Counted from the stretch's first letter, positions 1 to 8,062 are shown. The stretch: 36,048 nucleotides of DNA from Bacteroidales bacterium (GCA_017438265.1 JAFRVZ010000050.1:1-36048); one strand, 5' to 3'. Notes: generated from the sequence alone by a model not told the origin. A program made the numbers and translations.

Positions 1-887
1 TAGCCGATGTTCCAGAACACGGTCTGGTAGCCGCGGTTGCCGGCGGGCATGTTCATCGAATGGACGACCTGCTGGAAGCAGTTGTCGATGACCTTGGTCA
101 GCGTCCGGTTCTTGCGGTTGATTTCGACGACCTCGTCGAGGCGCTCCAGGTAATTGTCGCCGTAGTCCTTGCGGATGAAGTAGTCCAGGTACATCAGGAA
201 TTCCGGGGTCGCCACGGCGCCCATGAACTGGGAGGAGATGGAGTAGACGAGGTTGATGAACTCGCCGCAGAAGGACTTCAGGTCGGTCGGGGCGACGGAA
301 ACGCCGCCGAGCTGGCGCAGACCGGACTCCAGGAACGGGTACATCGTGATCGCGACGCAGTACGGATAGCCCGGGGTGCCGCTCTCGTCGTGCTTGTAGA
401 GGACGTGGGACTCCAGGTCGTCGATGTACTGTTTCGCCATCGCACGGCCGTACAGGGCCTTGATCTTGTCCTGCATGATGTAGCGGTTCTGCTTGATGTT
501 GTTCTCCTTGTAGAGCTCGTGGCCGAGGGTCACGATGTTCTTGCTCGTCACGTTGGCGTTCGAGTCGAAAATTGAGCCGGTCGCGGCGTTGGAAGCCTTG
601 ATGTAATCCCGGATGAAGTCGTTCTTCTTGCGCAGGTCCATGCCCCGGTCGAAGGTCTCGATATACGAGAGGGCGACCTTCTTGTTGATGGACATCAGGG
701 AGTCCACGACCTGGCGGCGGATTTCCTGGCTGGAAATCTTGTCGTAGATATACAGGTTGTCGGCAATGGAAACGACTACGTCCTCCGGGCAGGGCTGGCC
801 GGTCGTCACATAGGCAAGTCGGATTCCGTTCATGAGTTTCTCCCGGTCGAATTCTTCGAAGGAACCGTTGGTTTTACGTACGTCCAT
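1..887 (-). CDS. nrdD: Anaerobic ribonucleoside-triphosphate reductase, N-terminal part (cut by window edge)
   Basis: Class III ribonucleotide reductase makes deoxyribonucleotides anaerobically with a glycyl radical installed by NrdG. The frame is open from the ATG at 887 to the window edge, giving 295 residues with no stop. The first ~90 residues (start MDVRKTNGSFEEFDREKL) have the form of an ATP-cone, the allosteric nucleotide-binding domain at the N-terminus of this family. The following part, with the stretches GYPYCVAITMYPF and SSQFMGAVATPEFLMYLDYF and ending near NRGYQTVFWNIGY, matches the start of the NrdD barrel. The glycyl-radical site and zinc cysteines would lie outside the window. 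It is divergent from the lipoprotein gene at 1070. The family call is firm from recalled family sequence; no database search was possible. Confidence 0.9.
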   Translation of the reverse strand, partial: MDVRKTNGSFEEFDREKLMNGIRLAYVTTGQPCPEDVVVSIADNLYIYDKISSQEIRRQVVDSLMSINKKVALSYIETFDRGMDLRKKNDFIRDYIKASNAATGSIFDSNANVTSKNIVTLGHELYKENNIKQNRYIMQDKIKALYGRAMAKQYIDDLESHVLYKHDESGTPGYPYCVAITMYPFLESGLRQLGGVSVAPTDLKSFCGEFINLVYSISSQFMGAVATPEFLMYLDYFIRKDYGDNYLERLDEVVEINRKNRTLTKVIDNCFQQVVHSMNMPAGNRGYQTVFWNIG

Positions 888-901
888 ATCTAATTCTTAA
901 T

Positions 902-929
902 ATATACGTGATTATTAATTATATACGTG
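902..929. repeat. Pair of 9-bp direct repeats in the nrdD leader
   Basis: The sequence ATATACGTG occurs at 902-910 and again at 921-929, a 19-bp period (about two helical turns), 15 to 42 bp upstream of the nrdD start at 887. The second copy sits in a small dyad, ATAC-GTG-GTAT. The arrangement suggests a regulator-binding site, but it does not match the NrdR box I know (near-palindromic, about 16 bp). The tract is AT-rich, so chance is possible. Confidence 0.35.
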
Positions 930-935
930 GTATCG

Positions 936-965
936 AAAAAAGACTTCGCCACTTATGGGGGCGAA
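936..965 (-). terminator. Weak hairpin plus T-run in the nrdD upstream region
   Basis: Read on the minus strand, TTCGCC (965-960) pairs with GGCGAA (950-945) across a 9-nt loop, and is followed after three bases by six T (941-936). It would lie in an nrdD leader if transcription starts upstream of 970. A competing GCGA-TT-TCGC hairpin at 961-970 overlaps its left arm. The stem is only 6 bp, and I found no clear TAnnTTTG box for nrdD, so a leader terminator is only a possibility. Confidence 0.25.
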
Positions 966-1033
966 ATCGCAGTGTAAAATTCGCCCTATTCGGACGGATT
1001 TACAAACCCTTCCGATGGAACTTTTCAACATCG

Positions 1034-1065
1034 TTTTTAACAATCCCCCGAATTCCCTATCTTAG
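1034..1065 (+). promoter_or_regulatory. Bacteroidetes-type promoter for the lipoprotein gene at 1070
   Basis: A TTTTT tract at 1034-1038 is followed after 19 bp by TATCTTAG (1058-1065), close to the Bacteroidetes TTTG-N19-TAnnTTTG consensus. The -7 box ends four bases before the ATG at 1070, so the transcript should begin on or next to the start codon. Two positions of the -7 box differ from consensus. Confidence 0.5.
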
Positions 1066-1069
1066 CGCC

Positions 1070-1834
1070 ATGAAACGCATTCTCCTGCTCGTGGGAGTCC
1101 TCCTGCTCCTCGCCTCCTGCCGGCGCGAACTGACCCTGGTCAGCTACAACGTCGGCGCCTTCGGCAAATACACGGAAAACAGCATCCCCCAGGTGGCGGA
1201 CATCCTCCGCGGCCTCGGCGCGGACCTGATCGGCCTGAACGAACTCGACAGCTGCAACCGCCGCCACGGTTTCTACCAGCTCGCCTCCCTGGCGGACGCG
1301 CTGGGCGCCCCTGATTACCACTTTGCCTCCGCCTTCCCCTATGCGGGCGGCGCCTATGGCAACGGCATCGTCGCGGGCATGCCCGTCCTCCGGCGGGACC
1401 ACATCGCCCTTCCCGTCTTCGACGGCAGCGAACCGCGCAGCGTCGCGGTCATCGAAACCCGCGACTGCATCTTTGCGGCAACCCACCTCGACCACCGCGG
1501 GGCGCAGGCGTCAACCCTTCAGGCGGAACGGATCAACGCCTGGTTCCGGGAACATTACCCCGCCTGCCGCAAGCCCGTCTTCCTCTGCGGAGACATGAAC
1601 GCGGCCCCCGGCTCCGCCACCGTTTCCGCCCTCCTGGAGGCCTGGGAACCCCTTTCTCCGGAGCAGTTCACCTACGATTCGCAGCAGCCCCACATCTGCA
1701 TCGACTACATCTTCCACCTCCGCGATTCCGCCCCGGTCCGCGTCCGGGCCGGCGGAGTCCCCTCCGGAAAAGAAGATCCGAGGCTGCAGGCAGCCTCGGA
1801 CCATCTTCCCGTCTATGTAAAAGTCTCCTTCTAG
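1070..1834 (+). CDS. Endonuclease/exonuclease/phosphatase-fold lipoprotein
   Basis: A 254-residue metal-dependent phosphoesterase of the EEP (DNase I-like) superfamily. The ATG at 1070 was chosen over an in-frame start at 908 because it opens a lipoprotein signal, MKRILLLVGVLLLLASC, with the lipid-acceptor Cys at 17. Family motifs follow in order: SYNVGAF (Asn27), GLNELD (metal-ligand Glu58), ATHLDHR (His139), CGDMNAAPGS (Asp175, Asn177) and the closing SDHLPVYV (Asp244, His245). All catalytic positions are present, so it should be active, probably in the periplasm or on the outer membrane. The substrate (nucleic acid, phospholipid or sugar phosphate) cannot be told. It converges on the gene ending at 1831 and the two stop codons share CTAG. 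Confidence 0.85.
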   Translation: MKRILLLVGVLLLLASCRRELTLVSYNVGAFGKYTENSIPQVADILRGLGADLIGLNELDSCNRRHGFYQLASLADALGAPDYHFASAFPYAGGAYGNGIVAGMPVLRRDHIALPVFDGSEPRSVAVIETRDCIFAATHLDHRGAQASTLQAERINAWFREHYPACRKPVFLCGDMNAAPGSATVSALLEAWEPLSPEQFTYDSQQPHICIDYIFHLRDSAPVRVRAGGVPSGKEDPRLQAASDHLPVYVKVSF

Positions 1835-2616
1835 AGGCCCTCGAATTCCATTTTGAAGATCCGGCTGGTCGTATCGTCGCCGATCCAGAGGCAGCCGCGC
1901 GCGTGGTCGACGCAGACCGCTTCCGCGTTCGCGATGTACGGGACCGGCCAGGACTGCAGGATCTCCCCTTCCGTCGTGCAGAGGTTGATCGTGTACGCGT
2001 CGCTGTCCATCACCCAGAGCACGTCGCGGACCGGATCATAGCACAGGTCCGCGATTTCCGACGTCTGGGTCAGGCAACCCGACAGGATGCGGTTCTCCTG
2101 CAGGGAGTACTGCATCAGCAGGCTGGGCCGCTTCTGGTTGCCGACGAAAAGGATATCGTCCCGGTACCAGGCGACGCCCTCCAGGCCGCTGTTCGTATGG
2201 AGCCCGACGTCCTCGAAGACGAAGAGCAGCTCGGACTGGTTGTACTCCGGGCCCCGGAGGCGGCGCAACTCCTGCTTGCGCTCGACAATATAATAGACGT
2301 CTCCCGTCGCAGGGTTGACGGTGACGCCCTCGCAGTCGAGGTTCTTCTCCGTGTAGAACGGCGTCGTCGTCCCGTCGGGGGCAATGTAATAGACGCCGTC
2401 CTCGTCCGACGCGGCGAGCAGGCCGACGCCGTCCGGCGCGAGACAGAGTCCGGACACCTCCGGGCAGGTGGTCTGGATGATCTCGAACTGGCAGAATTTC
2501 GGAGCGTACGGCTCCGTTTCCTCCGGCTTGTTCCCCTTCATCAGGCGCATGGAAACGAGGATGCATCCCAGTGTGACGACAAGGGAGATGAACAGGGTAA
2601 GTTGCAGCTTATTCAT
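1831..2616 (-). CDS. SdiA-regulated-like beta-propeller protein, membrane anchored
   Basis: A 261-residue protein with one N-terminal hydrophobic segment (residues ~3-25) followed by a repeat-rich domain. Elements such as VSGLCLAPDG, LDCEGVTVNP, SGLEGVAWY, EIADLCYDP and NAEAVCVD followed by LWIGDDTTSRIF resemble propeller blades of the SdiA-regulated (YjiK-like) family. No biochemical role is established for that family; binding or esterase-type activity has been guessed from the fold. The ATG at 2616 overlaps the upstream GH20 stop by 8 nt, which implies translational coupling; a longer frame from 2652 would run further into GH20. It is the last gene of the glycosidase operon. The N-terminus looks like a transmembrane anchor rather than a good lipobox. 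Confidence 0.7.
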   Translation of the reverse strand: MNKLQLTLFISLVVTLGCILVSMRLMKGNKPEETEPYAPKFCQFEIIQTTCPEVSGLCLAPDGVGLLAASDEDGVYYIAPDGTTTPFYTEKNLDCEGVTVNPATGDVYYIVERKQELRRLRGPEYNQSELLFVFEDVGLHTNSGLEGVAWYRDDILFVGNQKRPSLLMQYSLQENRILSGCLTQTSEIADLCYDPVRDVLWVMDSDAYTINLCTTEGEILQSWPVPYIANAEAVCVDHARGCLWIGDDTTSRIFKMEFEGL

Positions 2617-4669
2617 TGACGTGGCGGTGATAAGAGATTCCTTCCGCTTCATAGTACGGATACTCGTGGTCCACGATGATGCTGAAGAAGCGGTTGAAGT
2701 CTTCCACGAAGGCAGGGTCGTCGGATGCGGTCGTGCCCTCCCAGGACGGACGGGAGTTCCAGGCGCGTTCGAAGAGCGGGGCCGCCTTCGGGAAGAGATA
2801 ATAGGTTACGTGGTCGAAACTGCGGAGGGTTTCGCCCCAGAGCTGTCCGGAGACACCGATAATGTGGCTGGCGGCTCCCGGCTCCAGCGCAGTCTTGCCG
2901 ACGCCCGCTTTCGAGATGTCGGTCATCCGGCAGCGGTCATCCCAGCGGACGGACTTGTAGATGCTGAACGGGAGGTAGGAGAAGCCGCGGCGCTCGTCGA
3001 CGAATCCGGCCCAGGAGTGGCCGCGTTCGAGCTTTCCGTAGTTGTAGGCGAGGTCGTAATAGAGGTTCGACGAGGAGGAGAGGACGACATTCGTCCCTTC
3101 GTTCGCGAAGCGGTACGGGAGCTCGTCGACCCCGCGGGAATTCCGCCACATATTGACGAAATACAGGTTCTTCTGGAGGCGGGCCAGCGTCGCGGGGGCG
3201 AGGTGCTGGGCCAGCTCCTGCCAGCCGGCGAGCTTCACGCCGCGCGCCTCGGCGATGTCGAGCACATGGGAGACGAAGTAATCCTTCAGCTGCTGGATGT
3301 CGGTCATTCCCTGCTCCGCCATCAGCCTCTTGCAGGAAGGCGAGCCGGTCCAGGCGCCGTCCGGAACTTCGTCGCCGCCGACGTGGATCGCCGGCAGCGG
3401 AACGCCCGCTTCCTGATAGATCGCGATGGTGGCGTCGAAGACCTTCCCGATGAAGGCATAGACGGCCGGAAGGGAAACGTCGAGTGCACAGTCGTTGAAA
3501 TCCTGGGCGGAATTGTAGACGGACGTGTCTTCCGGATCGGTCAGGAGGCAGTTTTCACCGGTGGCTGCAGCCCGTATCGCCATCGACTTGATGGCCGCGC
3601 GGGAGTGGCCGGGCATGTCGAATTCGGGAATCACGGCGATATGGCGGTCCGCCGCATAGCGGAGGATCTCGATATAATCGGCCTTGGAATAGAATCCGCT
3701 GCCGAGCTGGTCGCCGAAAGCGGGCGCCAGACAGTCCGGTTCGCTGACGGTCCCGTCTTCATTCAGGACCGGGATCCCGCGGCGGGAGCCGTACGAGGTC
3801 AGCTCCGGCAGGCCGGCGATCTCGAGGCGCCAGCCCTCGTCGTCGCCCATGTGGAGATGCAGCGCGGAGGCCTTGTAGTGGGCCATCAAGTCGAGGAGTT
3901 TCAGGACGTTGTCCTTGGTCGTGAAGTTGCGGCTCACGTCGAGCATAATCGCACGGTACGGCAGGTCCGGCCAGTCTTCGATCGTCATGTTCCGGACCGG
4001 GCTGCCGCCGGCATTGCGGCGGAGGTTCGCCAGCGTGACACCGGCGTACCAGGCGCCGTCCGCGTCCGCGGCCTCGACGGAGACTTTCCCGTCGATGCGG
4101 ATGCGGTACCAGCCGGGAACCTGGCCGGCAACCGTCACGGCGGCGGGATCCGTCGCGGGCAGTGCGGTGCTCCCCTCGCCCGGGACGACCTTCTTCAGGC
4201 GCGGGATCATATCCTGAACGGCTGTCTCAACCGGCGTATAAGTAAAGGAAACGACCGGATCCGCCGGCAGGAATTCATACGTGCACTCCAGCTTGACCGG
4301 CTCCTTTCCCTTGACCTGCAGGTAGAAGGATTCCGGCGCACGGCTCCGGTTGACCAGCGGACGGGCTCCGTAGGCCAGCGTCATCGTGTTTCCCTTCGTA
4401 TCCACGTCCGGAACGACGCGGTACAGGGTTCCGTTGATGTGCTCCAGATGGGCGGGAGCGCCTTCGGCCATTTCAGCCGGCGTCCGGAACTGGGTAAACC
4501 AGATCGTCCAGTCCGTGCCCTTCGGGGGATTCTGGATGACGAGCGTGTTGTCCGCCAGGCGCGTTTCGGCGTTCGTCTCTCCTTCCGTCCAGACGAGGCT
4601 GCAGGGTTTGGCGCAGGCCGCCAGCAGCGCGCCGGCAGCCAGACAGTAAAGCAGGAATTTCGTCTTCAT
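2609..4669 (-). CDS. GH20 beta-N-acetylhexosaminidase lipoprotein
   Basis: Releases terminal GlcNAc/GalNAc from glycans by substrate-assisted catalysis. From the chosen ATG at 4669 the protein has 686 residues and starts with a lipoprotein signal ending LLAAC. Alternative ATGs at 4687 and 4678 would only lengthen the signal; the one at 4687 makes a TAATG overlap with the upstream stop. An N-terminal GH20b-type domain covers ~30-225. The catalytic barrel begins around YRAIMLDVSRNF and contains HLHMGDDEGWRLEI, PEFDMPGHSRA and the catalytic pair in HVGGDEVPDGAW (Asp433-Glu434). All diagnostic residues are present. Its position between a galactosidase-like enzyme and an SdiA-like protein suggests host mucin-type or similar amino-sugar glycans, which is inference. 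Confidence 0.93.
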   Translation of the reverse strand: MKTKFLLYCLAAGALLAACAKPCSLVWTEGETNAETRLADNTLVIQNPPKGTDWTIWFTQFRTPAEMAEGAPAHLEHINGTLYRVVPDVDTKGNTMTLAYGARPLVNRSRAPESFYLQVKGKEPVKLECTYEFLPADPVVSFTYTPVETAVQDMIPRLKKVVPGEGSTALPATDPAAVTVAGQVPGWYRIRIDGKVSVEAADADGAWYAGVTLANLRRNAGGSPVRNMTIEDWPDLPYRAIMLDVSRNFTTKDNVLKLLDLMAHYKASALHLHMGDDEGWRLEIAGLPELTSYGSRRGIPVLNEDGTVSEPDCLAPAFGDQLGSGFYSKADYIEILRYAADRHIAVIPEFDMPGHSRAAIKSMAIRAAATGENCLLTDPEDTSVYNSAQDFNDCALDVSLPAVYAFIGKVFDATIAIYQEAGVPLPAIHVGGDEVPDGAWTGSPSCKRLMAEQGMTDIQQLKDYFVSHVLDIAEARGVKLAGWQELAQHLAPATLARLQKNLYFVNMWRNSRGVDELPYRFANEGTNVVLSSSSNLYYDLAYNYGKLERGHSWAGFVDERRGFSYLPFSIYKSVRWDDRCRMTDISKAGVGKTALEPGAASHIIGVSGQLWGETLRSFDHVTYYLFPKAAPLFERAWNSRPSWEGTTASDDPAFVEDFNRFFSIIVDHEYPYYEAEGISYHRHVNE

Positions 4670-4686
4670 TATCAGCATTTTAATCA

Positions 4687-6288
4687 TTATTTCCGGGGTT
4701 CACGGGCATAGACGCGGATCCGGAGCATTCCGGGTTCCGTGCCCAGGTACGGGCCCTGCCAGTCGGTCTCGTCGCCGTTCAGCACGCGGCGGAGCACCCA
4801 CTGCCCCTGTGCGTCGTAACAGCCTTCCTCGACGCGGAGGAAATGCCAGGCCTTGCCCTGGTCCTTTCCCTGCGGCAGGAAACTGACATGGACGTCCGTC
4901 CCCATCACGAGGAAATCGCCCTCGCCGAACTTGACGACCATCGCCTTGCCGACGGGCTCGCCCTGCGACGCGGCGGGCGTGTTGCCCCTGCGGCCGCTGC
5001 CGAAGGTCAGGACCGCCTGCCAGGCGCCGAGGTCGAGGGCCTGCTTTTTCGCGCCCTCCTCAGGCTCGATCGCGGAGTAGACGCGTCCTTCCGCCGCCCA
5101 CTGCGCCAGGTCGGAGACGATCGGGCGGAGGAGCCGGTACTCGGCGGCGAGGCGGCCGTGGCCGGAAGGATTCCGGTCCACGCCGAACGGCGAGAAGCCG
5201 ATACCGCGCCGCAGCACCTCATAAAGGTACTTCGTACTGGCGCCGGAAGAAGTCTCCGGGACGAACAGGGCGTTGTCCGGACGGGAATACAGGTCGATGA
5301 CCGTCATGTAGTTGGCATCGCCGCGCAGGTAGATGTCCGGGGCGCAGAGGTCGATCGCGGGGGCCGCGGCCTTGTAGATCGCGATCACGTTGTCGGTCGG
5401 GCCGCCGCTCTCGTACTGGGTCGCCGGCGGATTCGTCAGCGGGTTGCGCAGGGCGGCGTTGACATACAGCGGCAGCGGATTGACCGCCTTGCCGGCTGCA
5501 GCGACATAGCCGATATAGGAGGCGACGTGCCAGGCGTGGAAATACTCATCCGCCCGCTCGCCGAAAACTTCGCTCCAGGTTCCTTTCTTTGCAGTTCCGC
5601 CCAGTTCCTTCAGCACGTCGGGCTTGAGGAGGGCGGCCGGCACCTGCTCGCCGGCGAAAAGCCTCTCCGCCGCCTGCGAGTAGTCGCGCACGCTGTCCCA
5701 GGCGCCCGGTTCGTTCTCGACCTGCACCATGATCACGGTATGCTGCGGGTCGGCATCCTTGAGATACTGCATCAGGGCCGCGAACGCCCGGGCGTCCAGT
5801 TCCATCGCTTCCGTGATATGCGGCGAGGGGGAATCGACCGGCTTCCCGTTTTTCCCGACGATGTTCGGGAACTTCTTCGAATCCAGCTTCATCCATTCCG
5901 GCATATAGTGGTTGCTGCCGTTCTTCCAGGTCGCAAACCAGAGCAGCACGAGGCGGATCTTCTGCTCGCGGGCCTGGTCCAGCAGGCGCTGCACGGAGCG
6001 GAAATCGTACTGCCCGCGGACCGGTTCGATCTCCTCCCAGTAGACGGGGATTTCAAGCGTGTTGGCGTTCATCTGCCGCATCGTCTCCCAGACGCCCGGC
6101 AGCGTTCCGGGCCAGTTCGAGGAGTTGCCGCACTGGCCGCCGAGAATGAGGTAAGGTTTGCCGTCGACGAGCAGGAGCGGATGGCCTTTCTGCCAGGTCA
6201 GCTGCGGCATCGGGGTCGTCTGCGCCGCGGCGGCAACGGAAAGAAGGAGTGCGGCGAGGGCCGCAGCCAAAGGAAAATGTCTTTTCAT
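4687..6288 (-). CDS. Secreted GH42/GH35-like beta-galactosidase (DUF5597-type)
   Basis: A 533-residue clan-A glycosidase with an N-terminal signal peptide (MKRHFPLAAALAALLLSVAAAAQ region, probable cleavage after AAA). The barrel carries ILGGQCGNSS, LEIPVYWEEIEP, the acid/base loop VQVENEPGAW (Glu193) and the probable nucleophile in PETSSG (Glu345). A C-terminal beta-rich part resembles the DUF5597 domain found on GH42-like galactosidases. The ATG at 6288 was chosen because the upstream alternative (TTG at 6315) lies inside the promoter box. It is the first gene of an operon with GH20 and the SdiA-like gene. The hydrolase call is firm; beta-galactoside specificity is inferred from family resemblance. 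Confidence 0.85.
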   Translation of the reverse strand: MKRHFPLAAALAALLLSVAAAAQTTPMPQLTWQKGHPLLLVDGKPYLILGGQCGNSSNWPGTLPGVWETMRQMNANTLEIPVYWEEIEPVRGQYDFRSVQRLLDQAREQKIRLVLLWFATWKNGSNHYMPEWMKLDSKKFPNIVGKNGKPVDSPSPHITEAMELDARAFAALMQYLKDADPQHTVIMVQVENEPGAWDSVRDYSQAAERLFAGEQVPAALLKPDVLKELGGTAKKGTWSEVFGERADEYFHAWHVASYIGYVAAAGKAVNPLPLYVNAALRNPLTNPPATQYESGGPTDNVIAIYKAAAPAIDLCAPDIYLRGDANYMTVIDLYSRPDNALFVPETSSGASTKYLYEVLRRGIGFSPFGVDRNPSGHGRLAAEYRLLRPIVSDLAQWAAEGRVYSAIEPEEGAKKQALDLGAWQAVLTFGSGRRGNTPAASQGEPVGKAMVVKFGEGDFLVMGTDVHVSFLPQGKDQGKAWHFLRVEEGCYDAQGQWVLRRVLNGDETDWQGPYLGTEPGMLRIRVYAREPRK

Positions 6289-6312
6289 CGTGCAATCATG
6301 TGGTGCTTGTTT

Positions 6313-6320
6313 CAAATATA
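6313..6320 (-). promoter_or_regulatory. -7 promoter box for the glycosidase operon
   Basis: The minus strand reads TATATTTG, a perfect TAnnTTTG box, 24 nt before the ATG at 6288. At the expected N19 distance the strand has TTTC, an imperfect -33 element, lying inside the first codons of the divergent esterase gene. Confidence 0.6.
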
Positions 6321-6322
6321 GT

Positions 6323-6330
6323 TATTTTTG
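6323..6330 (+). promoter_or_regulatory. -7 promoter box for the tandem esterase gene
   Basis: TATTTTTG matches TAnnTTTG exactly and ends seven bases before the ATG at 6338, implying a leader of only a few nucleotides. It lies two bases from the opposing box at 6313-6320. No good -33 element is seen at N19. Confidence 0.6.
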
Positions 6331-6337
6331 TTATGCC

Positions 6338-8062
6338 ATGAAAAGAATCCTCGTCCTTTTGTTCTCGCTGCTCGTCCTGCCGCTGTCCGGCTGGGAGCGC
6401 GAGCCCGTCTGGCCGGCAGGGAAAATGCCGGACAGCCAGCAGCACCAGATCGCCGCGATGACCGACGAAGCCGGAGAACCCGGCTTCAGGCCCGAAGCCC
6501 ACAGGACCGCCTACCTCGAATGGTTCGAGGCGCCGGACCCGTCCGTCGACAACGACGCCTGCATGATCCTGATTTCCGGCGGCTCCTACCAGAACTGCTG
6601 CGACGTCGGCCTGATCGACCTTTGGCACAAGGAACTCACCGCGCGCGGCATCCAGTGCGTCAATTTCGTCTACCGGACGCCCCGGCCCGTCGGACTGCCG
6701 ATCTACCAGACCGCCTGGGAGGATGCCCAGCGCGCCGTCCGCCTGGTCCGCAGCGAAGCCGCCCGGCGCGGTTTCGACCCGGAGAAGATCGGGACCATCT
6801 CGATGTCCGCCGGCTCCCACCTCGCCCTGCTGCTGGCGACCAGCTCCCAGACGCCCGCCTACGCGAAGGTCGACGCCCTCGACGAGATTCCCTGCCACAT
6901 CAACTGGGCGATCGTAAACGCACCCGCCTACGTCACGACGGACGCGGAGTCCGGCACCCCGGCGACCCGCGAAGGCTACGGCCCCGACGTCCGGCTGAGC
7001 GAGGTCTTCCGCTTCGACGGGAAAACCTGTCCGATGAGCCTCCACCACGGCGGCGCAGACATCTACTCTCCCAACGGTTCGACCCTGGTATACAGGGAGT
7101 TGCGTAAGCGTAAGATCCCCGCGGAGCTCCACCTCTACCCGGACAAGGGCCACGGCGCCTACGGCCTCGAACGCGGCATCGAGTTCCTGACGCAGATGGG
7201 CTTCCTCGGCCCGCTCGCCCCGGAGGAGGACCTGATGAAACGCTTCCCGGACGACGGCGCCCGTGCGGACCTGATCGTCGAAGACATCTGGCCCGCCGGC
7301 CGGATGCCCGACCCCCAGGAAGACCAGTGCACTCCGTACCTGGAATGGCACATCCCGGTCCACAAGACCACGGGCGCCATCCAGATCATCTACTCCGGCG
7401 GCAGCTATACCGGCAACGGTCCCGACGGTTTCGAAGTCGCGCCGGCACGCCGCTACCTCAATGCGATGGGCGTCACAGTCGTCACGCTGAAATACCGCAC
7501 CCCGCGCCCGAAAGGCCTCGCAAAGCACACGACCGCCTGGCAGGACCTCCAGCGCACGATCCGCATCGTCCGCAGCGAAGCCGCCTCCCGCGGCCTCGAC
7601 CCGGACCGCATCGGCATCATGGGCTCCTCCGCCGGCGGCCACCTGACCCTGATGGGCGTAACCTCCTCCCGCCACCGCTCCTACTTCCCCATCGATGCCA
7701 TCGACCGCATCTCCTGCAAGGTCCAGTGGGGTATCGGCATCTACCCGGCCTACGCCCTCACGGACGGCCTCGAGCGCAACAACACGACCGGCGGCAACGA
7801 CGATTCCGCCGTCCTCGCCCCGGAATTCTCCTTTGACCTGGATACGGCCCCGATGCTCTTCATCCACGGCGACGCCGACGGCTGGGCCGCGATGAACAGT
7901 GTCAAGGCCTGGGAAAAACTGCGCGCGATGGGCCTCCAGAGCGAACTCCATACGCTCGCCCTCCGTCCCCACTGCTTCCAGGCCAGCGCCTCCCCCGGCA
8001 CCGGCAGCTACACCTGGCTCGACCGCATCGCCGAATTCCTGCAGCCGTTCCTCTCCGAGTAA
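6338..8062 (+). CDS. Tandem-duplicated alpha/beta-hydrolase esterase
   Basis: A 574-residue secreted protein made of two alpha/beta-hydrolase copies of the esterase/lipase type (acetyl-xylan- or feruloyl-esterase-like). Copy 1 spans ~20-295, copy 2 ~315-574. Both open with WPAG(K/R)MPD and repeat YRTPRP, TAW(E/Q)D and VRSEAA(R/S)RG(F/L)DP in the same order. Copy 2 has a standard elbow GSSAG (Ser431) with HGDADG (Asp512/514) and His545. Copy 1 has SMSAG (Ser157, the first glycine lost), GGAD (Asp241) and KGHG (His272), so its triad looks complete but its elbow is unusual. The start at 6338 is fixed by the hydrophobic signal MKRILVLLFSLLVLPLSG and the promoter just before it. Neighbouring glycosidases suggest removal of acyl groups from glycans (inference). 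Confidence 0.85.
   Translation: MKRILVLLFSLLVLPLSGWEREPVWPAGKMPDSQQHQIAAMTDEAGEPGFRPEAHRTAYLEWFEAPDPSVDNDACMILISGGSYQNCCDVGLIDLWHKELTARGIQCVNFVYRTPRPVGLPIYQTAWEDAQRAVRLVRSEAARRGFDPEKIGTISMSAGSHLALLLATSSQTPAYAKVDALDEIPCHINWAIVNAPAYVTTDAESGTPATREGYGPDVRLSEVFRFDGKTCPMSLHHGGADIYSPNGSTLVYRELRKRKIPAELHLYPDKGHGAYGLERGIEFLTQMGFLGPLAPEEDLMKRFPDDGARADLIVEDIWPAGRMPDPQEDQCTPYLEWHIPVHKTTGAIQIIYSGGSYTGNGPDGFEVAPARRYLNAMGVTVVTLKYRTPRPKGLAKHTTAWQDLQRTIRIVRSEAASRGLDPDRIGIMGSSAGGHLTLMGVTSSRHRSYFPIDAIDRISCKVQWGIGIYPAYALTDGLERNNTTGGNDDSAVLAPEFSFDLDTAPMLFIHGDADGWAAMNSVKAWEKLRAMGLQSELHTLALRPHCFQASASPGTGSYTWLDRIAEFLQPFLSE

Noticed and set aside
888-935. NrdR box pair upstream of nrdD
   Set aside because: The repeats are direct 9-mers with a 19-bp period and do not match the palindromic NrdR consensus.
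2468-4711. 747-codon plus-strand open frame opposite GH20
   Set aside because: No domain, biased composition, and the minus strand carries the intact GH20 catalytic motifs.
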